From: Flavobacteriales bacterium UBA7468 | Lineage (GTDB): Bacteria > Bacteroidota > Bacteroidia > Flavobacteriales_D > Crocinitomicaceae | Direction: 5' to 3' | DNA length: 64,000 nt | NCBI GenBank assembly: GCA_002478565.1 | Contig: DLPC01000007.1 | Location: 157,998-221,997, forward strand | Part shown: positions 1 to 8,025 of the stretch, one piece after another | How positions within the stretch are numbered: the first letter of the stretch is position 1 | Layout of the letters: each line of letters begins with the position of its first letter | Translations under genes and position numbers: made by a program | The notes under the pieces: generated by a model | Databases searched by the model: none | What the model was told of the DNA's origin: nothing | The model's input: only the letters and a program-made list of their open reading frames with translations

Positions 1-149
1 TGCAAAAGCAGGGTTGTTTTACCAATACCCCTTGCTCCTTTTATCCCAATCAACCTGGCTTCCCAATTGACTTTATGCATCGTATCACGAACAAAGTCTG
101 TAGAAGTGGCGCCTAATTTATTATAAAAATGACCTACTAAAGCCTCCAT
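1..149 (-). CDS. AAA-type ATP-binding protein, N-terminal part only
   Basis: This is the first 49 codons of a gene that runs off the left edge. The product starts MEALVGHF and has a clear Walker A P-loop, GARGIGKT, at about residues 38-45, followed by TLLL. A P-loop this early, after a short helix and an R-L-I-G-I-K-G strand, is typical of the large Bacteroidota AAA ATPase family that often carries a C-terminal DUF4143 domain; that family is an inference because the rest is missing. It has its own promoter-like box upstream, so it is probably not part of the polysaccharide operon that reads towards it. Confidence 0.7.
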   Translation of the reverse strand, partial: MEALVGHFYNKLGATSTDFVRDTMHKVNWEARLIGIKGARGIGKTTLLL

Positions 150-167
150 TTTGTTTACCTAAGTAAG

Positions 168-175
168 CAAATATA
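168..175 (-). promoter_or_regulatory. -7 promoter element for the ATPase gene
   Basis: On the minus strand this reads TATATTTG, an exact match to the Bacteroidota -7 consensus TAnnTTTG. It lies about 19 bases before the ATPase ATG at 149. A perfect -33 TTTG is not present at the expected distance, only a near match. Confidence 0.5.
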
Positions 176-221
176 TCCATTTTTTGTATACTCCACTAAA
201 CATTTTCAGCATTTCGAGCAA

Positions 222-689
222 TCACCTCCCAAAATCGTCTTGTACACGAATGATATCGTTTTCGTCTGAGGGTTGTGCGGCATCTGTATGCTGCCAAATT
301 TCTGCAATAATGGCCTGCTTTTCCAGACCAATCAGGCGGTGGCGTTCGCCTTGAGCCAATTTAATGGTTTCGCCTACTTGATACACCACGAGCTCGCCTT
401 CTTCATCTGTTGGGCTGCGCTTCACGGCCACTGGCCCTTCTACTACCTTCCAAATCTCAGCTCGGCGGTTGTGGTATTGCCAAGACAACCTTTGGTTGGG
501 CGCCACCAGCAAAATCTTTGGGCTCAGTTTCCCACCAATGGTGAGTGTATTGACATCCAAGCCATCAAAAAAAGTATCGGCAAATAGTTGCGCTTGTGTT
601 TCATCGATGACATAAAACCCACCCCACGGCCTTGTGAGGTCTGAGTCAATGACGTTGAATTTTTGTAGTAAAGTTTCGACGTTGTTCAT
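222..689 (-). CDS. Cupin protein, stand-alone mannose-6-phosphate isomerase type II domain
   Basis: The 155-residue product matches the C-terminal cupin of bifunctional ManC/type II mannose-6-phosphate isomerases. It has the LSWQYHNRRAEIW segment with metal-binding His and Glu (about residues 68-80), the GERHRL motif (about 114-119), an AEIWQ strand, and the family ending D-I-I-R-V-x-D-D-F-G-R. The guanylyltransferase half is absent, so this is a small single-domain protein that could interconvert fructose- and mannose-6-phosphate or a related sugar phosphate. It sits 18 bases after the HTH gene and ends the minus-strand polysaccharide operon, which fits a role in sugar precursor supply. The exact substrate is not shown by the sequence. 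Confidence 0.75.
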   Translation of the reverse strand: MNNVETLLQKFNVIDSDLTRPWGGFYVIDETQAQLFADTFFDGLDVNTLTIGGKLSPKILLVAPNQRLSWQYHNRRAEIWKVVEGPVAVKRSPTDEEGELVVYQVGETIKLAQGERHRLIGLEKQAIIAEIWQHTDAAQPSDENDIIRVQDDFGR

Positions 690-707
690 TGTTATTTTTT
701 TAGTCGT

Positions 708-1058
708 TTAAAACGAAATCTCTATATGATCTTTATGAATTTGCACCATTTTGGCACCTTTATCGATGCGCACCCACATGCCATTCACTTTCAATTGTAA
801 ATCTTGCGCTTTAGCTTTAGGCAATTTTTCAGGGGCCATTAATTGCAATGCTTTAGCTTCTAAATCAACTGAATCTTCTCCTTTTTGAGCTTTCAAATTT
901 TTCCCCTTTTGCAACTTAGTTCCGTTCTTTTTGAACTTCATGCGGTGGTAGTTCACCGTTGGAATAGAAATATTGAAATGCTCGGCAATTTGTGCACTCG
1001 TTTTGCCATCAAATACCATGACAGCAATTTCAGCGATGTTTTCTCTGGTGAGTTTCAT
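708..1058 (-). CDS. Small helix-turn-helix protein, function unknown
   Basis: The 116-residue product begins with a resolvase/sigma-region-4-like helix-turn-helix (about residues 5-35, with TSAQIAEHFNISIPTVNYHR as turn and recognition helix). A lysine-rich linker (about 40-65) and a short C-terminal segment with several beta-like stretches ending HIEISF follow. I do not recognise a named family. It lies between the epimerase and cupin genes with gaps of only 15 and 18 bases, so it is probably co-transcribed with the polysaccharide genes. It could be a local regulator, but there is no direct evidence of its target. Confidence 0.6.
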   Translation of the reverse strand: MKLTRENIAEIAVMVFDGKTSAQIAEHFNISIPTVNYHRMKFKKNGTKLQKGKNLKAQKGEDSVDLEAKALQLMAPEKLPKAKAQDLQLKVNGMWVRIDKGAKMVQIHKDHIEISF

Positions 1059-1073
1059 GGATACGATTTTTGG

Positions 1074-2063
1074 TTATTCTGAAAAAAACACGATGTCGTC
1101 AGTATTTTCTTTGTTCAAAAATTCAAATGCCAGTGTTCTTTCAATGCCATCACTTAATGTATATGGTGCTTTGAAATTGGCATGAGCCTTAGAAGCGTCA
1201 AACTGAGTGGTTGCACAAAACTTTTTTACCCGAACAGAACTGATGGCAAACTTCTTTCTGGTCAAAAATGCTAAAACATCAAAACCAATACCACCAAGCA
1301 TTCCTAGAAAGTAAGGAATCCTAATAGAGGACAGTTTTTTGCCCATTTTATTCGTGACTACGGTGGTGAGCTCGTTCATTGTTAGATCGGGCTTATCTAC
1401 ATAGTTATAAATCTCAAAGCCTGGTTGCTCATTCTGTAATAATTGGTCAATAAAAGCAACGATGTTACCCACGTAAGCCATCGACTTTTGGTTTTGTCCT
1501 TTACCAATCATCATAAAAGAACCGGATGCTATTTGTTTCAATAGGTTATATACATTCCCTCTATTTCTTTCACCAAAAATTACTGTTGGCCTAATAATTT
1601 GGACTTGTCTGTTTTCCGGATCTTTCTCAAACCATTCTCTTAAAACCACTTCCGCTTGTAATTTGCTTTTACCGTAATGATTAAATGGATCCGTAGGATG
1701 CTGTTCGTCGGGATTTTTTTTGTTCAAACCATATACTGCAACTGAACTTGTAAAAATGATCTTTTTTACCCTATTTTGATCCATTGCATCCAATACATTT
1801 TTTGTACCCTGAACATTGACATCGTAGTACAAAGATGTAGGGCTTACATCATCACGATGCTCAGCAGCCAACAAAACAATTTTTTCCGCACCCTTTAGAT
1901 GTCCTGAAATTTGTTCTGTATTGCGAACATCTGCAATAGAGGTAATGTCATTAAAAAAATGTGATGGATTTTTATCAATGTTTTGTACAACTCTATTTTG
2001 CTTTAGCAATAACTCTAAAAGCCTTGTGCCTACAAATCCAGAAGCGCCGATAGTTTTGATCAT
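1074..2063 (-). CDS. NAD-dependent sugar epimerase/dehydratase (extended SDR)
   Basis: The 329-residue product is an extended short-chain dehydrogenase/reductase. It has the dinucleotide-binding GASGFVG at residues 7-13, a TSSVAVYG strand carrying the catalytic Ser (about 105-112), and the catalytic pair YGKSK (about 130). It resembles UDP-hexose 4-epimerases and related nucleotide-sugar reductases; which one cannot be said. The first strand is shorter than usual (MIKTIGASG), but no better upstream start was found. Its start overlaps the stop of the upstream glycosyltransferase gene by ATGA, which ties it to the polysaccharide operon. It could also be a 4-ketohexose reductase, and so relevant to the absence of rmlD elsewhere in the locus. 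Confidence 0.8.
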   Translation of the reverse strand: MIKTIGASGFVGTRLLELLLKQNRVVQNIDKNPSHFFNDITSIADVRNTEQISGHLKGAEKIVLLAAEHRDDVSPTSLYYDVNVQGTKNVLDAMDQNRVKKIIFTSSVAVYGLNKKNPDEQHPTDPFNHYGKSKLQAEVVLREWFEKDPENRQVQIIRPTVIFGERNRGNVYNLLKQIASGSFMMIGKGQNQKSMAYVGNIVAFIDQLLQNEQPGFEIYNYVDKPDLTMNELTTVVTNKMGKKLSSIRIPYFLGMLGGIGFDVLAFLTRKKFAISSVRVKKFCATTQFDASKAHANFKAPYTLSDGIERTLAFEFLNKENTDDIVFFSE

Positions 2064-2866
2064 TTTTGAACTTGGTTTATTGCTTTTTTATTCAACTTGT
2101 AACGATTTATATCAATTACCCAACCATATTTATTGAAGTACTTGATCATGTTCTTAATATGTATTAGCTTCATTTTTATTGATTTAAATGAAGCTTTCTC
2201 GTGCCTATGAATAACAGAAACATCTGGAAAATAAACTGTTTTAAACTTTAATGTCATTCTTCTTGTGAGGTCAATATCTTCAGGATACATAAAAAATCGC
2301 TCATCAAACAATCCAATATCTTTGAGAGCCTCAACACGCAATACCATAAAACAACCTGATAAATAAGGTGCCTCTATTTCCTTCTCATAGTCTAACATTT
2401 TTAAATGATACTTTTGATCTCTTCTTTCTGAAATTAAACTTTTAGCAAAAGATCTAAGAAATAAATCGACAGGAGACGGTAAAGTTTTACACATGTATTG
2501 AAGTTCTCCTTCCTGATTGGTAATCCTAGGCATCAGATGACCAATAAGAGGATTCTGAATCATATGTTGAATCATTCTTTCGAGGTCCTGAAAATCAAAA
2601 TAAATATCCGGATTAATTACAACGTGAAATTCTGAACCAATTTTCATTGCCTCCCTTATTGCAACATTGTGCCCAGCACCATATCCTAAATTTTTTCCGG
2701 TGAAAATATATGAAACTCTATCGTCCGAGTATTCAAATTCATTCCTTGCCGGACTGTTATCGATGATATAAAACTTTAGAAGATTTGATATTTTGAAGGA
2801 TTCAGTAACTAATCTTGAGATATCAATTAAGGCGGTGTTATATGAAACTAGAGAAAATGAAATCAT
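2060..2866 (-). CDS. Glycosyltransferase family 2, rhamnosyltransferase-like
   Basis: The 268-residue product has a GT-A fold of the WbbL-like rhamnosyltransferase group. The N-terminal strand is SFSLVSYN, the segment GKNLGYGAGHN is typical of this group, the metal-binding DxD region is NPDIYFD (about residues 84-90), and the acceptor-side motif is LSGCFMVLR followed by FDERFFMYPEDIDLTRR. It probably adds one sugar, perhaps rhamnose, to the lipid-linked repeat unit at the inner face of the cytoplasmic membrane. The rml genes on the other operon make rhamnose a sensible donor, but that is inference. The gene is A+T-rich like its neighbours. Confidence 0.85.
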   Translation of the reverse strand: MISFSLVSYNTALIDISRLVTESFKISNLLKFYIIDNSPARNEFEYSDDRVSYIFTGKNLGYGAGHNVAIREAMKIGSEFHVVINPDIYFDFQDLERMIQHMIQNPLIGHLMPRITNQEGELQYMCKTLPSPVDLFLRSFAKSLISERRDQKYHLKMLDYEKEIEAPYLSGCFMVLRVEALKDIGLFDERFFMYPEDIDLTRRMTLKFKTVYFPDVSVIHRHEKASFKSIKMKLIHIKNMIKYFNKYGWVIDINRYKLNKKAINQVQK

Positions 2867-2895
2867 AACATTAATATTTTATATAATATACTCCC

Positions 2896-3504
2896 CTAGT
2901 TTTTTTTGTGCGCATTAATTTTAATCCATTTATTACATTCAAAATCATATTTTTTAACAACTCTTGCTGGATTTCCAACTGCTATTGAATACGGGGGAAT
3001 TGATTTAGCAACAACGGACAACGCCCCTACAATACTTCCCTTACCTATAGTAACTCCCGGTAAAATACAAACAGATTCGCCAATCCATACATTATCTTCA
3101 ATATTTACTGGTTGACATATTGGTTTTCTCTCAATCGGAATACTCAATGGATGATCACTAATATTGTCATTATAACTACCATGATTATGATCGGATATAT
3201 ATATTTTACTTGCCATTAACACATTATTTCCAATATTAACTTCACCAATCGCCCCTATGTGTACGTAGTCATTGATTTGTACATTATCCCCAATAGAGAT
3301 ACAAATCTTATTCTCCCCTGCAAAAGGAACAGCTTCAATCCTACATCCAAATCCAGTGGTAAAACTTTTACCAATTTTAATATACTTTTTATTACGTATG
3401 TCAAAAGGTAATCGAATTAACCTTGCATCAGGATAAAATAATTTCGTAAATAATAAAGAATAAAACAGTTTTAATGAACCAAACATACCGTATTTCTGTA
3501 ACAT
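2896..3504 (-). CDS. Hexapeptide-repeat O-acetyltransferase
   Basis: The 202-residue product has a left-handed beta-helix built of hexapeptide repeats (I-G-x-x-V, I-E-D-N-V-W-I-G, I-G-K-G-S-I-V-G) across about residues 70-185. The DHNHG motif (about residue 108) matches the acceptor/catalytic histidine region of WcaF/WbbJ/NodL-type acetyltransferases. The C-terminal AVGNPARVV is typical of the family. It probably transfers acetyl from acetyl-CoA to a sugar hydroxyl of the polysaccharide. A promoter-like box lies 33 bases upstream, so this gene and those after it may have an internal start of transcription. Confidence 0.85.
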   Translation of the reverse strand: MLQKYGMFGSLKLFYSLLFTKLFYPDARLIRLPFDIRNKKYIKIGKSFTTGFGCRIEAVPFAGENKICISIGDNVQINDYVHIGAIGEVNIGNNVLMASKIYISDHNHGSYNDNISDHPLSIPIERKPICQPVNIEDNVWIGESVCILPGVTIGKGSIVGALSVVAKSIPPYSIAVGNPARVVKKYDFECNKWIKINAHKKN

Positions 3505-3536
3505 AATTAATGTTTATTTATTTAATTAAAGCCGTT

Positions 3537-3544
3537 CAAAAGTA
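3537..3544 (-). promoter_or_regulatory. Internal -7 promoter element in the glycosyltransferase operon
   Basis: The minus strand reads TACTTTTG, an exact TAnnTTTG match, in the 103-base gap between the GT4 gene ending at 3608 and the acetyltransferase start at 3504. This gap is the longest inside the minus-strand operon core, which supports a secondary promoter for the distal genes. Confidence 0.45.
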
Positions 3545-3607
3545 TTTTTATCAATTTATTAAATTAATTCAATCTGCTTGACGTAAATAAGTAACTTTTA
3601 GAGTCCA

Positions 3608-4738
3608 TTATTCACTTTGTTTGATATAATCCAATATACCTAAATATTTTTCTGCTCTACTACGAGCATGCCCAAAATATTTCACCCTTTCATTTCCAGA
3701 CAAAATAAGTCTCTTTCTAATCTCAGGGGATATACTAATAGATTCAATTTTGTTCGCGATGTCATTTGCGTCTAATGGATCAAAATAAAGAGCCGCCTCC
3801 CCACAAATATTTTGTGCAAATGATAATTTAGATGTAAGAATTGGTTTATTCATCCTCATTGCTTCAGGGTAATTTGCAGAGAAACATTCTAACAACGTGG
3901 GTAAGAATAAAGCGTCAGTAATGTTATATAATTCAGGGCAAAATGAGGGTTGTACGCGGCCTAAACAAACAACCCGATCAAGTACATTTTTATTTAAAAT
4001 GGTTATTATCTCGCTTCTTTCAATTGTCAAATAAAATTTAAATTCAAAGTTGGACTCTCTTTCCTTTAGTAAGGGAATTAAATCATTTAGTATGGAAAGA
4101 TTTTTATGTTTTTGCATAGTACAAAGGCACAATAATCTAAACTCTTTTCTTTCAGCTAAATCAATTTTTGGAAGATCTTTATTAAAAAAATTGTTAAACG
4201 TATTCGGCACAGTGAAATAAACGCCCTTCTTATTTTTCAAAAACTTTTTTAACCTATTAGAAACATCATCTGTTTCAGAAACAAAATAGTTTCCATTTCT
4301 CTTCAAAAAATAAAAATGTATCCACTGTCTTACTTTAATTTTTATTTTTTCCCAATTTGAGATAATGTCAAAAAAAGGACTATCAGGGTACACATAATGT
4401 GGGTATGCATAACCTTGAAGATGTGGGCACTTGGGTGTCCACCAAGAAGGGCCAAAAAGACTAAAAGCAACATCTGGTGCGTGAATTTGTTCAATTTTCC
4501 TAAATTTAAGGATATTCAAAAACCCGCCTTTAAAAATATCAATAGGTTTATTGTTGAAAGCATAGAAAATAAATCTATCATCAAAACTGAAATCACCTAA
4601 CGCCTCAATAACCTTTGGACCGACCAAAACGATATACTCATTATTCAAATTTAAATTGCTTAATTCTAGCAAAAAGGATGATGCTACTTGAACTACACCA
4701 CTCCCTTTTAAATTGGAGGCATTAATTAGAACTTTCAT
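3608..4738 (-). CDS. Glycosyltransferase family 4
   Basis: I start the product at MKVLINASNLKGSG; two further in-frame ATGs lie 6 and 9 bases upstream (4744, 4747). It is about 376 residues, a GT-B protein. The C-terminal donor-binding half shows LLCLCTMQKHKN, the loop FLPTLLECFSANYPEAM with the conserved E-x7-E of GT4 enzymes (about residues 285-300), and CGEAALYFDP. It would add one sugar to the repeat unit on the cytoplasmic side of the membrane. The gene overlaps the end of the upstream GT4 gene, which points to translational coupling. Donor and acceptor are unknown. Confidence 0.8.
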   Translation of the reverse strand: MKVLINASNLKGSGVVQVASSFLLELSNLNLNNEYIVLVGPKVIEALGDFSFDDRFIFYAFNNKPIDIFKGGFLNILKFRKIEQIHAPDVAFSLFGPSWWTPKCPHLQGYAYPHYVYPDSPFFDIISNWEKIKIKVRQWIHFYFLKRNGNYFVSETDDVSNRLKKFLKNKKGVYFTVPNTFNNFFNKDLPKIDLAERKEFRLLCLCTMQKHKNLSILNDLIPLLKERESNFEFKFYLTIERSEIITILNKNVLDRVVCLGRVQPSFCPELYNITDALFLPTLLECFSANYPEAMRMNKPILTSKLSFAQNICGEAALYFDPLDANDIANKIESISISPEIRKRLILSGNERVKYFGHARSRAEKYLGILDYIKQSE

Positions 4739-5852
4739 ATGCATCAATTAAAATATTATGAAAATAATTTGCATTATCTTTAGGTGAAATTTTTTTAGAA
4801 AAGTCAAAATTGAAATTTACATAATCTCTATAATTTAAGTAAATCTTTAGTATTGCTTCTGCAAAATTCCTTGAATCAGTTTCCATTTCACCCTTAAAAC
4901 GAACAATAATACCAGACGGAGTACATATTAAGGTATTAATATTCGCGCTATCTGTATCCAATATTTCAAAAACACCTAAAGAAGAATTACTTGAAACAAC
5001 AGGTCGATTTAATAAACATGACTCAATTATTGTACCTGGTAAACCCTCCGAAAAGGACGCTGAAACTAAAATATGAGATTGAGATAATTCGTCGTACGGT
5101 GAAGGAAGAAACTCACAAAATTCTACCCTATTTACTAAATTACTCTTTTCAATAAAGCAGATCAAATCTGTGTAATAGGCAATATCAGTAACGCGCCCCA
5201 CTATTTTCAATTTAATACTTTTTGGTAATTCGAGAAGGGCATGAAGTATTAATAATTGATTTTTATTTCTATCAATATTGCCTAAACAAATTAATTGAAA
5301 GTGTTCGTAGTGAAAAATAGGAGGTTTTCGAAATTTTTGAATCTCATCAATTTCATGAATATTATAACACAATCTTATTCTTGGGTGGCCTGTTGTTTTG
5401 GTTAAATCATTAACCACCTCGGTACTTATACCAACCAAAATATCTAGTCTCCTAACTATAACTTTAACAAAAACAAAATTTAAAATCTGTGTAACAATTC
5501 CTAACACTTTAAATTGAGCATTCGGTGAATGAAATATACCTACTTTTAAATCATTTACATTTATCAATGCATTATAAGCATTAACTGAACTTAGATTCGA
5601 AATGGTTATATCAGGGTTGATTCTTTTCTTTAAACGAAAAACAAAATATATTGCATTTATATAATTAAATAATTTATTTTTTTTAACACGTCGATAAAAA
5701 TCAATATCATCACAGTTAATATCTTTTCTAGCATTTACAACGGCAACAATGATATCTAAATTAGAAAAGTTGTTGCGCAATGCTTTTATTTGACTTCTTG
5801 TAACATTGCCCACTGAAGTGTCTTCGGTACATAAGAGATATAAAATTTTCAT
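4722..5852 (-). CDS. Glycosyltransferase family 4
   Basis: The 376-residue GT-B product has an N-terminal LYLLCTEDTSVGNVTRSQIKA-like acceptor half and a C-terminal donor half with LICLGNIDRNKNQ, KIVGRV and the conserved SFSEGLPGTIIESCL loop (about residues 270-285), which holds the two family glutamates. It belongs to the minus-strand operon, and its start codon shares a base with the stop of the polymerase gene. It probably builds the polysaccharide repeat unit together with the neighbouring GT4 and the two GT2 enzymes. The sugar it transfers cannot be read from the sequence. Confidence 0.8.
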   Translation of the reverse strand: MKILYLLCTEDTSVGNVTRSQIKALRNNFSNLDIIVAVVNARKDINCDDIDFYRRVKKNKLFNYINAIYFVFRLKKRINPDITISNLSSVNAYNALINVNDLKVGIFHSPNAQFKVLGIVTQILNFVFVKVIVRRLDILVGISTEVVNDLTKTTGHPRIRLCYNIHEIDEIQKFRKPPIFHYEHFQLICLGNIDRNKNQLLILHALLELPKSIKLKIVGRVTDIAYYTDLICFIEKSNLVNRVEFCEFLPSPYDELSQSHILVSASFSEGLPGTIIESCLLNRPVVSSNSSLGVFEILDTDSANINTLICTPSGIIVRFKGEMETDSRNFAEAILKIYLNYRDYVNFNFDFSKKISPKDNANYFHNILIDAYESSN

Positions 5853-7033
5853 TAATTACAATTACTTATTTTGTACTCCCCTTGGACTAAAATCCATGGC
5901 GTAAAAACATTTGTGAAAATATCTATAAGAATATCCAATATTGAATTCCTCAAAATTACTAATTGAAAAAGAAATGAAACCAACCAAATTAAAAGAATGG
6001 CACTAAATAAATATTTATTATAATTATTCATTTTTGAAGAGAATAAATAAATAAAGCTTATAATTTTAACCAGGATTAAATACCTAAAAAATATTATCTT
6101 AAATGGCATAAATATTAGCACCGTTAGGATGAAATATATTAATAGATTTTCTATTTTCAAAGCTTTTCTTTGGGTTAATATGATAATTATAAGAAATGGT
6201 AACCAAAGCAAATTAGACTGATCAATAATAAATTGAGATGTCGAATTAGTGACATCTAATCCTATTTCATTTATATAAAAATCCACTTTTGACTCTAATG
6301 AGAGTAAATCTGATATCCCCGTGGAAATCAGTGCCGAACTGATATATTCTTTTGGCAATAAAAAACTTACAAAAGATAGCCAAAAATATTTTTTGATCTT
6401 TAAGCCACCAAAAAATCGAGAAACCCGATCCAATACCAAAGGAATCAAAGTTATTATTAAACTGAAATGTGTAAAAATACTTAAAGACAACTTTAACCAA
6501 AAAACTAAATTAATTTTACCCTGCCAATATTGACCGAGAGCACTTATAAAAAAAGAAGATGCCAACATGAAACGCATCCCAGAAAATAGATCAATATAGG
6601 AAACAACAGCAAAAACATAAAAAGAGTAAAAAACATTTTTGCTTCCAACATTTTCACTAACTATACTTCGACAACTTGTAATTATTAACCGAATTGTAGT
6701 AAAGGTGATTAAAAACGAGATAGCATGAAAACTCAAACCAATATTTGAACCAATATAGAAACAAAACTTAAAGAAAAAGTCGAATCCATCCTTGAAAATA
6801 TCAAAAAGATAACTTTGAATACTAAATCCTTTGAATGATAAAAAAGACTCAAAATGCCTATACTTATCCATTTCAGTATTAGGCTTGAACAGATATGACA
6901 TTAAAGAAATCAATAATGTTAAAATCAAATCCTGATTTCTTCGAGAATTGTAATAAAATAAGTTCGCCAGGGGAAATAACGGACTTACAAAGAAAGAAAA
7001 TAAAATAGAGAAATTATATTTATTGATTTTCAT
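5852..7033 (-). CDS. EpsG-family polysaccharide polymerase (Wzy-like)
   Basis: The 393-residue product is strongly hydrophobic, with about ten predicted membrane segments. It has the EpsG-type motif after the second segment (T-E-M-D-K-Y-R-H-F, about residues 53-61) and a later FSGMRFMLASSFF segment that is also common in the family. EpsG/Wzy proteins polymerise lipid-linked repeat units at the outer face of the inner membrane. Its place between the flippase-linked GT2 gene and the GT4 genes fits this. Sequence conservation in Wzy proteins is low, so the assignment rests on topology, motif and context. Confidence 0.75.
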   Translation of the reverse strand: MKINKYNFSILFSFFVSPLFPLANLFYYNSRRNQDLILTLLISLMSYLFKPNTEMDKYRHFESFLSFKGFSIQSYLFDIFKDGFDFFFKFCFYIGSNIGLSFHAISFLITFTTIRLIITSCRSIVSENVGSKNVFYSFYVFAVVSYIDLFSGMRFMLASSFFISALGQYWQGKINLVFWLKLSLSIFTHFSLIITLIPLVLDRVSRFFGGLKIKKYFWLSFVSFLLPKEYISSALISTGISDLLSLESKVDFYINEIGLDVTNSTSQFIIDQSNLLWLPFLIIIILTQRKALKIENLLIYFILTVLIFMPFKIIFFRYLILVKIISFIYLFSSKMNNYNKYLFSAILLIWLVSFLFQLVILRNSILDILIDIFTNVFTPWILVQGEYKISNCN

Positions 7034-8025
7034 TTATATTTTCTTATTACACTTATCAGTTTCACTTTAAAAATATGAATTTTTTTGATTGCCATTAACA
7101 ATATATAATTTTCATTTTCTAACGCGAATATTAAAACTCGATCGATCGATGAAAAATGACCTTTATCAACTGGATTTGTATTTTCATTCAAAACTCTTCT
7201 TAAATCTTTTATAAAAACAAAATCAAATGAATAAAATAATTGCAATATTTTTCGTGTGATTCCAATATTTAACTTATCAATTAAAATGGTCTCTCCTCTG
7301 GAATGAAAAAAATCTTTCAAATTATGGAATATTTTCTCTATATCATGAATTGCTCTTAAGCTTCCATTCTTTGTATATGAATTAACATTGGTTTGATTAT
7401 AGTTATAACATACAACGGGGAAAAAATAAATTTCTTTTGCAAAATAAAGAAGTCTAGCTGTCACGCCAAAATCTTCACCATAATTTAAATTTTGAAACGG
7501 AAATATCTCATTTTCAGTATACAAACTTCTTTTTATCAATTTGTTACATACACTTGATTCAGATTTAGCGGTTAATGTAGAATTCAAATATTCTTTAGGG
7601 TTATTGAAAATATTTACACCTCCTTTTCTCTTGTTTTGTTTCCAAACCAAGAAATAATCAAAATATACGAGGTCATATTCATGATGTTTTATCAATTCAA
7701 GTAGTGGCAACAACACACCATTTTCAATACTATCATCACCATCTATGTTAAAAATGTATTTTCCTCTAGCATTTTCAAGAGCAATCCGCCTGGAATTTCC
7801 TAATCCTAGATTACGGGGATTTAAAATTAATTTTATGTCCATATTTTTATTTTGAGAAATTATTTTCTCAATAACGATATTGGTATTGTCTGTAGAACAA
7901 TCATTTACAATAATGACTTCAACATTATTATTAATTTGACATAAAATTGATTCAAGGCATTTCTCTATGTATCGTTCTACGTTGTATGCAGGTATTAAAA
8001 TTGAAATTAATTTAATTGAGCTCAT
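7030..8025 (-). CDS. Glycosyltransferase family 2
   Basis: The 331-residue product starts with a textbook GT-A domain: SILIPAYNVERYIEKCLES, VIIVNDCSTDNT, GLGNSRRIALENARG and the metal-binding NIDGDDSIENG (about residues 95-105). The C-terminal half is less conserved. It overlaps the polymerase gene by 4 bases downstream and the flippase gene by 14 bases upstream, so it is translationally coupled in the operon. It is expected to add one residue of the repeat unit; the donor sugar is unknown. Confidence 0.85.
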   Translation of the reverse strand: MSSIKLISILIPAYNVERYIEKCLESILCQINNNVEVIIVNDCSTDNTNIVIEKIISQNKNMDIKLILNPRNLGLGNSRRIALENARGKYIFNIDGDDSIENGVLLPLLELIKHHEYDLVYFDYFLVWKQNKRKGGVNIFNNPKEYLNSTLTAKSESSVCNKLIKRSLYTENEIFPFQNLNYGEDFGVTARLLYFAKEIYFFPVVCYNYNQTNVNSYTKNGSLRAIHDIEKIFHNLKDFFHSRGETILIDKLNIGITRKILQLFYSFDFVFIKDLRRVLNENTNPVDKGHFSSIDRVLIFALENENYILLMAIKKIHIFKVKLISVIRKYK

